In this document: one piece after another, positions 17,114 through 27,113 of the stretch | Layout: every line of letters begins with the position of its first letter | Numbering within the stretch: the stretch's first letter is position 1 | Assembly: GCF_024748695.1 (NCBI RefSeq) | Contig: NZ_CP087176.1 | Location: 5,263,501-5,327,500 of the forward strand | DNA: 64,000 nucleotides | Reading direction: 5' to 3' | Origin: Pseudomonas sp. B21-040 | Lineage (GTDB): Bacteria; Pseudomonadota; Gammaproteobacteria; Pseudomonadales; Pseudomonadaceae | Translations under genes and position numbers: made by a program | The notes under the pieces: generated by a model | Seen by the model: the letters and a program-made list of their open reading frames with translations, nothing else | Databases searched by the model: none | What the model was told of the DNA's origin: nothing

Positions 17114-18747
17114 TTCGACACCGCCTTCATCCACTGGGTCTGATCGATTTCAATCAGGGTCGGGCCCTGACGGTCGGCAGCGGCACGCAATGCAACGCGC
17201 AGTTGCTCGACACCGTTGACCGCGTCGGCGGCACAGCCCAGCGCCTTGGCCACACCGATGAAGTCCGGGGTGTAGATGTCCACGCCGACCGGCTCGATGG
17301 CGCGGTTGACCATGTATTTCTTGATCTCTTCGTAGCCCTGGTTATTCCACAGCAGCACGATCACCGGAGTGCGCGCTTCAACGGCGCTGGCCAGTTCCGG
17401 CAGGGTGAATTGCAGGCCACCGTCACCGATCAGACACACCACCGGAGGACGCGAGTCGCCGACAACGCTGCCGCCAAGCCAGGCGCCGATAGCGGCCGGC
17501 AAGGCGTAACCGAGGGTGCCGTAACCGGTGGACGAGTTGAACCAGCGACGCGGGCGCTCGGGGTTGAACGTCAGGTTGCCGGTGTAGACAGGCTGGGTCG
17601 AATCGCCGACGAACACGGCCTCCGGCAACTCGTGCAGAACGGTTTCGAGGAAGCGGGTCTGAGCCAGTGTCGGAGCGTCCCAGGTGCCGGCCAGTTCTTC
17701 ACGCAAGCGGGCAGCACGCACCTGACCCCAATCGTTGCGGCGCGCCGCCAGCGATGTGTGCGACAGGGCAGTGAGCAAGGCTTGGGCGGCGTTACGTGAG
17801 TCGGACACCAGCGCCACGTGCGGCGGGTAGTTGCGCACGGTCTGGTCCGGGTCGATGTCCACGCGCAGCAATTGGCCAGGAATTTCGAAACCACCGGCGA
17901 AGGTCACGTCGTAGTCGGTCTCGGCCAGCTCGGTGCCGATGGCCAACACTACGTCGGCCTCGGCCACCAGGGCGCGGGTGGCAACCAGGCTTTGGGTCGA
18001 ACCGATCAGCAACGGGTGGCTGGATTCCAGCATGCCCTTGGCATTGATGGTCAGGGCGACTGGCGCGTCCAGCAGTTCGGCCAGTTCGGTCAACTCAGCG
18101 GCGGCATCGATGGCACCGCCACCGGCGAGGATCAGCGGACGCTTGGCGCCGGCCAGCAACTCGCTCATGCGCGAAACGGCGGTCGGCGATGCACCGGCGC
18201 GGTCGATGTTCACCGGTACGCTGCTGAGCAGGTCGTCGGCTTCTTCAACCAGCACGTCCAATGGAATTTCGATGTGCACCGGACGCGGACGACCGGCCTG
18301 GAACAGGGCAAAGGCACGCGCCAGTACGCCGGGCAATTCAGACGCCGACATCAAGGTGTGGGAGAACGCCGCCACGCCGGCGACCAATGCGCCCTGGTTC
18401 GGCAGCTCATGCAGCTTGCCGCGACCGCCCCCCAATTGGCTGCGCGATTGCACGCTGGAGATCACCAGCATCGGGATCGAGTCGGCATAGGCCTGACCCA
18501 TCGCAGTGGTGATGTTGGTCATGCCAGGGCCGGTGATGATGAAGCACACACCCGGTTTGCCGCTGGTGCGCGCATAACCGTCGGCCATGAAGCCGGCGCC
18601 TTGTTCGTGACGCGGAGTGACGTGGTTGATGCTCGAACGGGCCAGCCCGCGGTACAGCTCCACGGTGTGAACCCCGGGAATGCCGAACACCTGCTCGACC
18701 CCGTAATCTTCGAGTAACTTGACCAATACTTCGCCGCACGTCGCCAT
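17110..18747 (-). CDS. ThDP-dependent 2-oxoacid decarboxylase, AruI-like
   Basis: Acetolactate synthase-superfamily protein of 545 residues with three domains: Pyr (1-170), central (190-330) and PP (360-530). The cofactor-activating glutamate lies in PRHEQGAGFMADGYA. The diphosphate/Mg motif is GDGGLQFTLPELASAV followed by WNNQGY. It most resembles 5-guanidino-2-oxopentanoate decarboxylase (AruI) of the arginine transaminase pathway; benzoylformate- or sulfoacetaldehyde-type activity is less likely but not excluded. No arginine transaminase gene (aruH) is adjacent. It is first in the minus-strand run, divergent from a LysR gene, with AAGG before the ATG. Confidence 0.75.
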   Translation of the reverse strand: MATCGEVLVKLLEDYGVEQVFGIPGVHTVELYRGLARSSINHVTPRHEQGAGFMADGYARTSGKPGVCFIITGPGMTNITTAMGQAYADSIPMLVISSVQSRSQLGGGRGKLHELPNQGALVAGVAAFSHTLMSASELPGVLARAFALFQAGRPRPVHIEIPLDVLVEEADDLLSSVPVNIDRAGASPTAVSRMSELLAGAKRPLILAGGGAIDAAAELTELAELLDAPVALTINAKGMLESSHPLLIGSTQSLVATRALVAEADVVLAIGTELAETDYDVTFAGGFEIPGQLLRVDIDPDQTVRNYPPHVALVSDSRNAAQALLTALSHTSLAARRNDWGQVRAARLREELAGTWDAPTLAQTRFLETVLHELPEAVFVGDSTQPVYTGNLTFNPERPRRWFNSSTGYGTLGYALPAAIGAWLGGSVVGDSRPPVVCLIGDGGLQFTLPELASAVEARTPVIVLLWNNQGYEEIKKYMVNRAIEPVGVDIYTPDFIGVAKALGCAADAVNGVEQLRVALRAAADRQGPTLIEIDQTQWMKAVSK

Positions 18748-18907
18748 GTAATTTGCCCTTCTTGTTCGATTGAGACGCCGGGCCTGCGCGTTGTTTATGA
18801 TGCGTGGGCAGGTCCAGGGATGGCCTCATTGGAACGGGCGACACATAGCCGCAACAATGGATAAAAAATCATACTAGCCATGTCCTCACGTCATACCTTG
18901 GATCCCA

Positions 18908-19789
18908 ATGAAACGACTGCCACCTCTGCCGGCGCTGCACACTTTCCTGATCACCGCGCAGTGCTGCAATTTCACCCGCGCAGCCGAACAGCTGCACATC
19001 ACCCAAGGCGCAGTGAGCCGACAGATCGCCGGGCTGGAAGATCATCTGGGCTATGAGCTGTTCATTCGCCAGGCCCGAGGCCTGGACCTGACGGCTGAAG
19101 GACGTGAATGGCTGCCACGGGTCCAGCAGATTTTCGGCCTGATCGACGAGGCGGTGGAGCAGATCGGCGAGAAGCGCGAGACCTTGCAACTCAAGGCCCC
19201 GACGTGCGTCATGCGTTGGCTGTTGCCGCGCCTGTTGCAGTGGCAACGGGAGCGCCCGGATGTGCCGGTGGAATTGACTACCACGATCAAGCACGGTGTG
19301 GATTTTCATCGCGAGCAGTTCGACGCGGCGGTGATGTACGGCGCGCAGCCAGACAGCGTATTGGTGTCCCAGCGCCTGTTTGAAGAACAACTGACGCCGG
19401 TCTGCTCCAAACCGCTGCTCGAAGGCCCGGTGCCGCTGCAGACGCCCGAAGATCTTGAGAAACACATGCTGCTGCACCCGACACGGGATGAACGGGACTG
19501 GAAGGCCTGGCTGGCCACCGCCAATGTTCGCTTGAGCAATGTCAGCAAGGGTCAGCACTTTGAAACGCTGGACCTGGCGATGTCGATGGCGTCTCAGGGA
19601 ACGGGGGTAGCGATTGGGGACTGGTCGTTGATTGGCGATGACTTGAGCGCCGGGCGGCTGGTCATGCCGTTTGAACTGAAGGTGAAGACGGGGCTGGCGT
19701 ATTACCTGGTGTTCCCGGAAAAACCCGGACCGTCGCCGAAGTTGCGCGAGCTGATGGGGTGGTTGGTGGAGCAAGCGCAGGCGCGATGA
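18908..19789 (+). CDS. LysR-family regulator, GcvA-like
   Basis: A 293-residue LysR protein. The N-terminal winged helix-turn-helix is LPALHTFLITAQCCNFTRAA ... EQLHITQGAVSRQIAGLE, and the periplasmic-binding-type effector domain spans about residues 90-290. The PALHTF start and the VSRQI helix are the GcvA/AmpR-subgroup pattern. It is divergently transcribed from the ThDP decarboxylase/ALDH genes across a 160-bp gap, so it is the probable regulator of that catabolic operon. A long palindromic repeat follows its stop. Confidence 0.87.
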   Translation: MKRLPPLPALHTFLITAQCCNFTRAAEQLHITQGAVSRQIAGLEDHLGYELFIRQARGLDLTAEGREWLPRVQQIFGLIDEAVEQIGEKRETLQLKAPTCVMRWLLPRLLQWQRERPDVPVELTTTIKHGVDFHREQFDAAVMYGAQPDSVLVSQRLFEEQLTPVCSKPLLEGPVPLQTPEDLEKHMLLHPTRDERDWKAWLATANVRLSNVSKGQHFETLDLAMSMASQGTGVAIGDWSLIGDDLSAGRLVMPFELKVKTGLAYYLVFPEKPGPSPKLRELMGWLVEQAQAR

Positions 19790-19798
19790 GCGAAATCC

Positions 19799-19931
19799 TG
19801 TAGCAGCTGGCGAAGCCTGCGTCCGGCTGCGTAGCAGTCGTAAAACCATAGTTCACGGTGTGTCAGAAAAACCGTGGATGCAGGGTTTACGACTGCTACG
19901 CAGCCGGACGCAGGCTTCGCCAGCTGCTACA
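19799..19931. repeat. Long inverted repeat, GTAGCAGCTG family, copy 1
   Basis: Perfect 46-base arms (19799-19844 and 19886-19931) around a 41-base loop. They contain TGTAGCAGCTGGCGAAGCCT and GCGTAGCAGTCG. It lies between convergent genes. Members also occur at 28028, 59724 and 61047. Confidence 0.93.
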
Positions 19932-19944
19932 AGGTTTGCGGTGA

Positions 19945-20559
19945 TCAGTACCCGACGGTGAAACGCTGGCGAGTGTGCTTCGGCGCTTCCACTTCATCCA
20001 TCATCGCAATCGCATAATCGGCAAACGTGATCCAGCTGCGCCCGGCACTGCTCACCAGCAAGTCATCCTGGCCAACCCGGAAGTTTCCGCTGCGCTCGCC
20101 TTCGACAAACTCCGCCGATGGCGACAGGAACGTCCAGTCCAGATCCTTTTCTTGACGCAGGCTCCCCAGGAACTCGGCACCGGCGCTGGCCTCTGCCTTG
20201 TACGCCTCAGGGAAACCTTCGCTGTCGATCACCCGAGTGCCATTGGGCAACAACAACGAACCGGCACCGCCCACCACCAGCAGGCGTTTCACACCGGCCT
20301 TTTTCACTGGGCCGATGACGGCACTGGCGGGCAAGGTCGCGAAGTGCGCGGCGCTGATCACCACATCATGCCCCGCGACCGCCGCTTGCAACGCCTCGGC
20401 GTCGAGTGCATCCACGGCTTTGTTCACCACACCGGCACGCGGGCCGAGCTTCGACGTGTCGCGAGCGATGGCCGTAACGCTGTGACCGCGACGTAGGGCC
20501 TCTTCCAACAGTTGGCTACCGGCACGACCGGTGGCTCCGATGATTGCGATGTTGCTCAT
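19945..20559 (-). CDS. NAD(P)-binding atypical SDR (NmrA/YwnB-like)
   Basis: A 204-residue Rossmann-fold protein of the atypical SDR group. The dinucleotide motif at the N-terminus is IAIIGATGRAGSQLLEEALR, and VISAAHF and LLVVGGAGSLL mark the following strands. It has no YxxxK catalytic pair, as in NmrA/YwnB-like members, which are redox sensors or quinone/flavin reductases. The start at MSNIAIIG is set by GGAG eight bases upstream. It is probably a single-gene transcript between two repeats. Confidence 0.8.
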   Translation of the reverse strand: MSNIAIIGATGRAGSQLLEEALRRGHSVTAIARDTSKLGPRAGVVNKAVDALDAEALQAAVAGHDVVISAAHFATLPASAVIGPVKKAGVKRLLVVGGAGSLLLPNGTRVIDSEGFPEAYKAEASAGAEFLGSLRQEKDLDWTFLSPSAEFVEGERSGNFRVGQDDLLVSSAGRSWITFADYAIAMMDEVEAPKHTRQRFTVGY

Positions 20560-20601
20560 GACGTTCTCCAGTTGGCTCAAGTGAATTAGTGCATGCGGAA
20601 T

Positions 20602-20681
20602 GATCGTTCCCACGCTCTGCGTGGGAATGCCTCAACGGACGCTCCGCGTTCAGCTTTGAATGGGACGCGGAGCGTGGGAAT
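20602..20681. repeat. Intergenic palindromic repeat, GTTCCCACGC family, copy 2
   Basis: An 80-bp shortened member: GATCGTTCCCACGCTCTGCG to GACGCGGAGCGTGGGAA. It ends three bases before the stop codon of the metallo-hydrolase gene. Confidence 0.88.
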
Positions 20682-20683
20682 AC

Positions 20684-21571
20684 TCATTCACCCCACTTCA
20701 TCTCGCCCTTCGCGACTTTGGCGCTCAACTCCAGCGAGCTTTCCTCGCCCAGTGTCGGGTAGCGTTTCTTCATCGCGGCGATCAGTGCAGCGGAGTCTTT
20801 TGCCTTGGCGGTTTCATCATCGAAGGCCTTGATGTAGTCGGCGGTGAACTGCACGGCCGCCAACGAGCGGGCACTGTCACCGAGGTAATGACCCGGCACG
20901 ATGGTTTTCGGTTTCAGGGTTTCGATGGAATGCAGCGTAGTCAGCCAATCGGCGTGTGACTGCGGTGTTTGCGTGTCAGCCATCCAGACGTGGATGTTTT
21001 CTGCCACGACCACGCCTCCGACAACGGCCTTGATCGACGGAATCCAGACGAAGGTGCGATCCGGTTGCTTGCCCGCCAGCCCCACCACCTGCAACTTCTG
21101 CCCTTCGAGCATCAGGCTGTCGCCCTTGAGTACACCCGGCACGATGGTTTTAGAGGGGACGTCGGCGCCCATTTTCGGGCCCCAGAACGCGAGTTTGCCG
21201 TCGACGGTGTGCTTGATGTGATCCACGGTCGGTTGCGAGGCGAGCACTTTGGCGTTCGGGAACGCAGCGGTCAGGGTGTCGAGGCCGAAGTAGTAATCCG
21301 GGTCGCCGTGGCTGATGTAGATGGTGGTCAGTTGCTTGCCGCTGGCGCGGATTTTCTCGACGACCTGTTCAGCCTGGGATTTGCCGAACTGCGCATCCAC
21401 CAGAATCGCGTCCTTTTCGCCACTGACCAGCACCGACGTCACCGGGAAAATCGCCTTGTCGCCGGGGTTGTAAACGTCCAGAGTCAGCGTCGATGCCGCG
21501 GCTGCATGGGCCGCGAAGCCGAGCGTGGCGGTGGCCAGCAAAATACGTTTAAGCGAGGTGAAGCCGATCAT
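20684..21571 (-). CDS. Secreted MBL-fold metallo-hydrolase
   Basis: A 295-residue metallo-beta-lactamase-fold protein with a cleavable signal (MIGFTSLKRILLATATLGFA, cleavage near AAAAS), so it is probably periplasmic. The metal loop reads SHGDPDYYFGLD: the first His and the DxxD part of the usual HxHxDH are recognisable, but the second His is Asp and the third is Tyr. Downstream VPGHYLG and VDAQFG match other motifs of the fold. The atypical loop suggests one metal or a different ligand set. It is divergent from a LysR gene. CGGAG lies upstream of the ATG. Confidence 0.8.
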   Translation of the reverse strand: MIGFTSLKRILLATATLGFAAHAAAASTLTLDVYNPGDKAIFPVTSVLVSGEKDAILVDAQFGKSQAEQVVEKIRASGKQLTTIYISHGDPDYYFGLDTLTAAFPNAKVLASQPTVDHIKHTVDGKLAFWGPKMGADVPSKTIVPGVLKGDSLMLEGQKLQVVGLAGKQPDRTFVWIPSIKAVVGGVVVAENIHVWMADTQTPQSHADWLTTLHSIETLKPKTIVPGHYLGDSARSLAAVQFTADYIKAFDDETAKAKDSAALIAAMKKRYPTLGEESSLELSAKVAKGEMKWGE

Positions 21572-21611
21572 CTGTTGCTCCGTTGTTGATGGCCAAGGTT
21601 GGCCGATGGCT

Positions 21612-21701
21612 CTGTAGGAGCTGACGAGTGAAACGAGGCTGCGATCTTGTAAAGGCAAGATCAAAAGATCGCAGCCTCGTTTCACTCGTCAGCTCCTACA
21701 G
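21612..21701. repeat. Inverted repeat, TGTAGGAGCTGACGAGTGAAAC family, copy 1
   Basis: Perfect 37-base arms (21612-21648, 21665-21701) with a 16-base loop. It sits between the divergent MBL and LysR genes, unusually in a promoter-bearing gap. The start-proximal 80 bases before the LysR ATG remain free for regulation. Confidence 0.93.
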
Positions 21702-21780
21702 GGGGACAGAGCTTAGTTGCCTGACTCAGTACAAAAAATGCGATGCTTGAACATAGTTTGTTTCTAAAAGTGGGCAAATC

Positions 21781-22686
21781 ATGGATCGTCTACAAGCAAT
21801 GCGCGTGTTCGTCAGCGTGGTCGACCTCGGCAGCCAGTCGGCGGCGGCCGATCAACTGGACCTGTCACGCCCGGTGGTTTCGCGTTATCTGGCGGAACTG
21901 GAAGATTGGGTCGGCGCCCGGTTGATGCACCGCACGACACGCAAGTTGAGCCTGACGGCTGCCGGCACCGAGATGCTGCCCCGCTGCCGGCAGATGCTCG
22001 ACTTGTCCACCGACATGCAAGCCGCCATCCGCGAGCCCGACGATGCGCCGCGCGGGCTGTTGCGGATCAGCGTCAGCACCTCGTTTGGTCAGGCCCAACT
22101 GGCGGACGCCATGGCCGCCTACGTCAAACGTTACCCCGGCGTCAGCATCGATATGCAGATGCTCGACCGCACCGTGAACCTGGTGGATGAACGCATTGAT
22201 CTGGCGATACGCACCAGCAACGACCTGGACCCGAATCTGATTGCCCGCCGGCTGACGGTCTGCCGCTCAGTGATTTGCGCGTCCCCGGCCTATCTGCGTG
22301 AACATCCGAGGCCACAGCGGGTGGAAGATTTGAGTCAGCACAACTGCCTGACCCATTCCTACTTCGGCAAAAGCCTTTGGCATTTCGAGGAGGACGGTGA
22401 GCCGGTCTCGGTGCCGGTGCAGGGCAACATCAGCGCCAACGAAGCCAGCACGTTGCTGCGCGCGACAATGGCCGGCGCGGGGGTGGCAATGCTCCCCAGT
22501 TATCAGGCCGGCGTGCATATCCACAGCGGTGAGCTGATTCGTCTGCTACCCCATGCCGAGCCCCGGCAGATGAACATCTACGCGGTGTACGCCTCACGCA
22601 AACACATGCCGGCGGCGCTGCGCAGCCTGCTGGATTTTCTTGTTTTAAGGTTCCCCGAGGAACCGGAGTGGGATGTCGGCCTATAA
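21781..22686 (+). CDS. LysR-family regulator
   Basis: A 301-residue LysR regulator of the large CrgA/DsdC-like group. The DNA-binding helix is MDRLQAMRVFVSVVDLGSQS ... AADQLDLSRPVVSRYLAELE. The effector-binding domain carries the familiar DLAIRTSNDLDPNLIARRL. It is divergent from the secreted metallo-hydrolase gene and probably regulates it. The canonical SQSA/VSR start makes the ATG choice safe, although the ribosome site is weak. Confidence 0.87.
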   Translation: MDRLQAMRVFVSVVDLGSQSAAADQLDLSRPVVSRYLAELEDWVGARLMHRTTRKLSLTAAGTEMLPRCRQMLDLSTDMQAAIREPDDAPRGLLRISVSTSFGQAQLADAMAAYVKRYPGVSIDMQMLDRTVNLVDERIDLAIRTSNDLDPNLIARRLTVCRSVICASPAYLREHPRPQRVEDLSQHNCLTHSYFGKSLWHFEEDGEPVSVPVQGNISANEASTLLRATMAGAGVAMLPSYQAGVHIHSGELIRLLPHAEPRQMNIYAVYASRKHMPAALRSLLDFLVLRFPEEPEWDVGL

Positions 22687-22690
22687 AAAA

Positions 22691-22776
22691 CCTGCGAGCT
22701 TGCTCGCGATAGCGGTAGTTCAGTCGACATCGTTGTTGAATGATCAATCGCTATCGCGAGCAAGCTCCCACAGGGG
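22691..22776. repeat. Inverted repeat, GAGCTTGCTCGCGATAGCG family, copy 1
   Basis: GAGCTTGCTCGCGATAGCG (22696) and its inverse (ending 22767) form a 19-bp stem. It lies directly after the LysR stop, acting as a 3' end cap. Confidence 0.9.
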
Positions 22777-22891
22777 ATCATCAAGGCTCTGAATACCGTG
22801 TCAGAGCCGATATCGCTTCAGTGGCAACTCCACCGCGCTGACCTATGCTCAAAGTAATACCCAAGCGGTATTCGTTCAGAGGTCAAACGCC

Positions 22892-23068
22892 ATGAACACC
22901 AAAACAAGAAGATACCTCGCCATTTTCATTACCTGCGCGGCGACGCTGGCGCTGTATGGCACAGCCGCCTGGCGGGTCGAGCAGTTGCGCCAACTGCCCC
23001 GCGAATTTGCGAGCTGCAACTTCGAGCGCTGCATCCCCCACAACGCGACCCTCAACGCCCTGCGCTAA
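22892..23068 (+). CDS. Small single-pass membrane protein, 58 aa
   Basis: A short gene with an AGAGG ribosome site eight bases before the ATG. The peptide begins MNTKTRRYLAIFITCAATLA, a basic N-terminus followed by a hydrophobic helix of about 20 residues. A short tail contains two cysteines six residues apart (CNFERC). The layout fits a membrane-anchored peptide with a periplasmic disulfide-capable tail. I do not recognise the family. It converges on the AraC-type gene of the pobA locus, with stops ten bases apart. It would be missed by length cut-offs. Confidence 0.6.
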   Translation: MNTKTRRYLAIFITCAATLALYGTAAWRVEQLRQLPREFASCNFERCIPHNATLNALR

Positions 23069-23077
23069 CGAAGAGGA

Positions 23078-25344
<2,267 letters not shown>

Positions 25345-25354
25345 CTTGCTATCG

Positions 25355-25409
25355 CAGGGTGTGTTATCCATTTTTCCCGCGTCGCGGGAAAAATGGATAA
25401 CACACCCTG
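25355..25409. repeat. Perfect 26-bp inverted repeat between pobA and exporter gene
   Basis: Arms 25355-25380 and 25384-25409 are exact inverse copies with the 3-base loop GTC. Each arm contains GTGTGTTATCC and the run ATTTTTCCCGC. It resembles none of the REP families in the window. It lacks a terminal T run, so it is not a classical terminator, although it lies ten bases after the pobA stop. Confidence 0.9.
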
Positions 25410-25474
25410 TACACTGGCGAGCATCCCCGCTCGCCTTGCCCCTTGCGGATCCATCACTGCCCGCAGGTTTTACC

Positions 25475-26992
25475 GTGACCAATCTCAACCAGCCTGACAC
25501 GCCCAAGCCAGCCATTCGCAGCGTGCTGATCGCCTTGATGCTGGCGATTTTTCTCGGCGCGCTGGACCAGACCATCGTCGCCGTCTCGATGCCGGCGATT
25601 TCCGCGCAGTTCAAGGACGTCAGCCTGCTGGCCTGGGTGATTTCCGGGTACATGGTGGCGATGACAGTGGCGGTGCCGATCTACGGCAAGCTCGGCGATT
25701 TGTATGGTCGGCGCAAGCTGATGCTGTTCGGCATGGGGCTGTTCACCCTCGCTTCGTTGTTTTGCGGCATGGCCCAAAGCATGGAGCAACTGGTGCTGGC
25801 GCGGATCATTCAAGGCATCGGCGCGGGCGGGATGATTTCGGTCAGCCAGGCGATCATCGGCGACATCGTGCCGCCTCGGGAGCGTGGTCGTTATCAAGGC
25901 TATTTCAGCAGCATGTACGCGGTGGCGAGCGTCGCCGGCCCGGTGCTTGGCGGTTACATGACCGAGTACTTGTCCTGGCGCTGGGTGTTTTTGATCAATC
26001 TGCCGCTGGGCCTCGGTGCCTGGCTGGTGGCCAATCGCACACTCGTCGGGCTGCCGGTGCCACAGCGCAAACCCATCATTGATTACCTCGGCACGCTGCT
26101 GATGATCATCGGTTTGACGGCGTTGCTGCTGGGTATCACTCAGGTGGGTCAGGGTCATTCGTGGCGCAGCGCCGAAGTGCTGGCCTTGTTCGGGTCTGCG
26201 GTGTTGGTACTGGCGCTGTTCGTCTGGCATGAGCGTGGAGCGCGTGAGCCCTTGCTGCCGATGCACTTGTTCGCCAACCGCAATGCCATTTTTTGCTGGT
26301 GCACGATTTTCTTCACCAGCTTCCAGGCGATCTCGTTGATCGTGCTGATGCCGCTGCGCTTCCAGAGCGTCACCGGCGCCGGGGCCGACAGCGCCGCGCT
26401 GCACTTGTTGCCACTGGCCATGGGTTTGCCGATTGGTGCGTACTTTGCCGGACGCCGGACCTCCGTCACCGGGCGCTACAAACCGATGATCCTGACGGGC
26501 GCTGCACTCATGCCGATGGCGATCCTGGGTATGGCGTTCAGCCCGCCCCAGGCCTTTTGGCTCAGTAGCCTGTTCATGTTGCTGTGCGGGATCGCCAGTG
26601 GCATGCAATTCCCGACGTCATTGGTCGGCACGCAGAATTCGGTGGAGCAGCGTGATATCGGCGTTGCCACCAGCACCACCAATCTCTTCCGCTCACTGGG
26701 CGGCGCGGTGGGAGTGGCGTTGATGTCGGCACTGTTGCTGGCACTGTTGCAGGATTCCAGTTTTGCCCACATTGCCGGTTCATCGCTGATTGCCGAGGGC
26801 AGCTCGGGCAATGTCTTGCTCGACGGCCTGAACGCCGCGCCGGGGGATGCGCAAAACGCCTTGCGCGCCGAACTGTTGCTGACCTTCAGGCATTTGCTGA
26901 TGGTCAGTGCGGCGGTGTCGCTGCTGGGGCTGGCGGCGGCGATTGCCATGCCGAATATGTTGTTGCGCGGGCGAGAGGATAAGGTTCGGTAG
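25475..26992 (+). CDS. DHA2-family MFS drug/efflux transporter (14 TMS)
   Basis: A 505-residue EmrB/QacA-type proton antiporter. Signature segments are LGALDQTIVAVSMPAI (motif D1), KLGDLYGRRKLM (motif A), RIIQGIGAGGMISVSQAIIG (motif B) and AVASVAGPVLGGYMTEY (motif C). About 14 membrane helices are expected. It most likely starts at GTG (MTNLNQPDTPKP), with AGG upstream. The longer frame reaching back into pobA would add a non-membrane leader crossing the inverted repeat. It may export an aromatic or antibiotic; no partner gene (membrane-fusion or regulator) is adjacent. Confidence 0.85.
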   Translation: MTNLNQPDTPKPAIRSVLIALMLAIFLGALDQTIVAVSMPAISAQFKDVSLLAWVISGYMVAMTVAVPIYGKLGDLYGRRKLMLFGMGLFTLASLFCGMAQSMEQLVLARIIQGIGAGGMISVSQAIIGDIVPPRERGRYQGYFSSMYAVASVAGPVLGGYMTEYLSWRWVFLINLPLGLGAWLVANRTLVGLPVPQRKPIIDYLGTLLMIIGLTALLLGITQVGQGHSWRSAEVLALFGSAVLVLALFVWHERGAREPLLPMHLFANRNAIFCWCTIFFTSFQAISLIVLMPLRFQSVTGAGADSAALHLLPLAMGLPIGAYFAGRRTSVTGRYKPMILTGAALMPMAILGMAFSPPQAFWLSSLFMLLCGIASGMQFPTSLVGTQNSVEQRDIGVATSTTNLFRSLGGAVGVALMSALLLALLQDSSFAHIAGSSLIAEGSSGNVLLDGLNAAPGDAQNALRAELLLTFRHLLMVSAAVSLLGLAAAIAMPNMLLRGREDKVR

Positions 26993-27009
26993 TAGACCGA
27001 GTCGCGGCC

Positions 27010-27090
27010 ATCGCGGGCAAGCCCGCTCCCACAATAGACCGAGTTGTTCCAGAGAACGCGGTCAACCGTGGGAGCGGGCTTGCCCGCGAT
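27010..27090. repeat. REP-type inverted pair, GCGGGCAAGCCCGC family, copy 3
   Basis: ATCGCGGGCAAGCCCGCTCC...AC and its inverse form 23-base arms around a 35-base loop between convergent genes. Confidence 0.92.
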
Positions 27091-27113
27091 AGCGGTTTAT
27101 CAGTCACTGAGAT

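Noticed and set aside
17110..18747. Acetolactate synthase or benzoylformate decarboxylase
   Set aside because: No small regulatory subunit gene and no mandelate genes nearby; the sequence pattern and aldehyde dehydrogenase partner fit an AruI-like decarboxylase better, though not conclusively.
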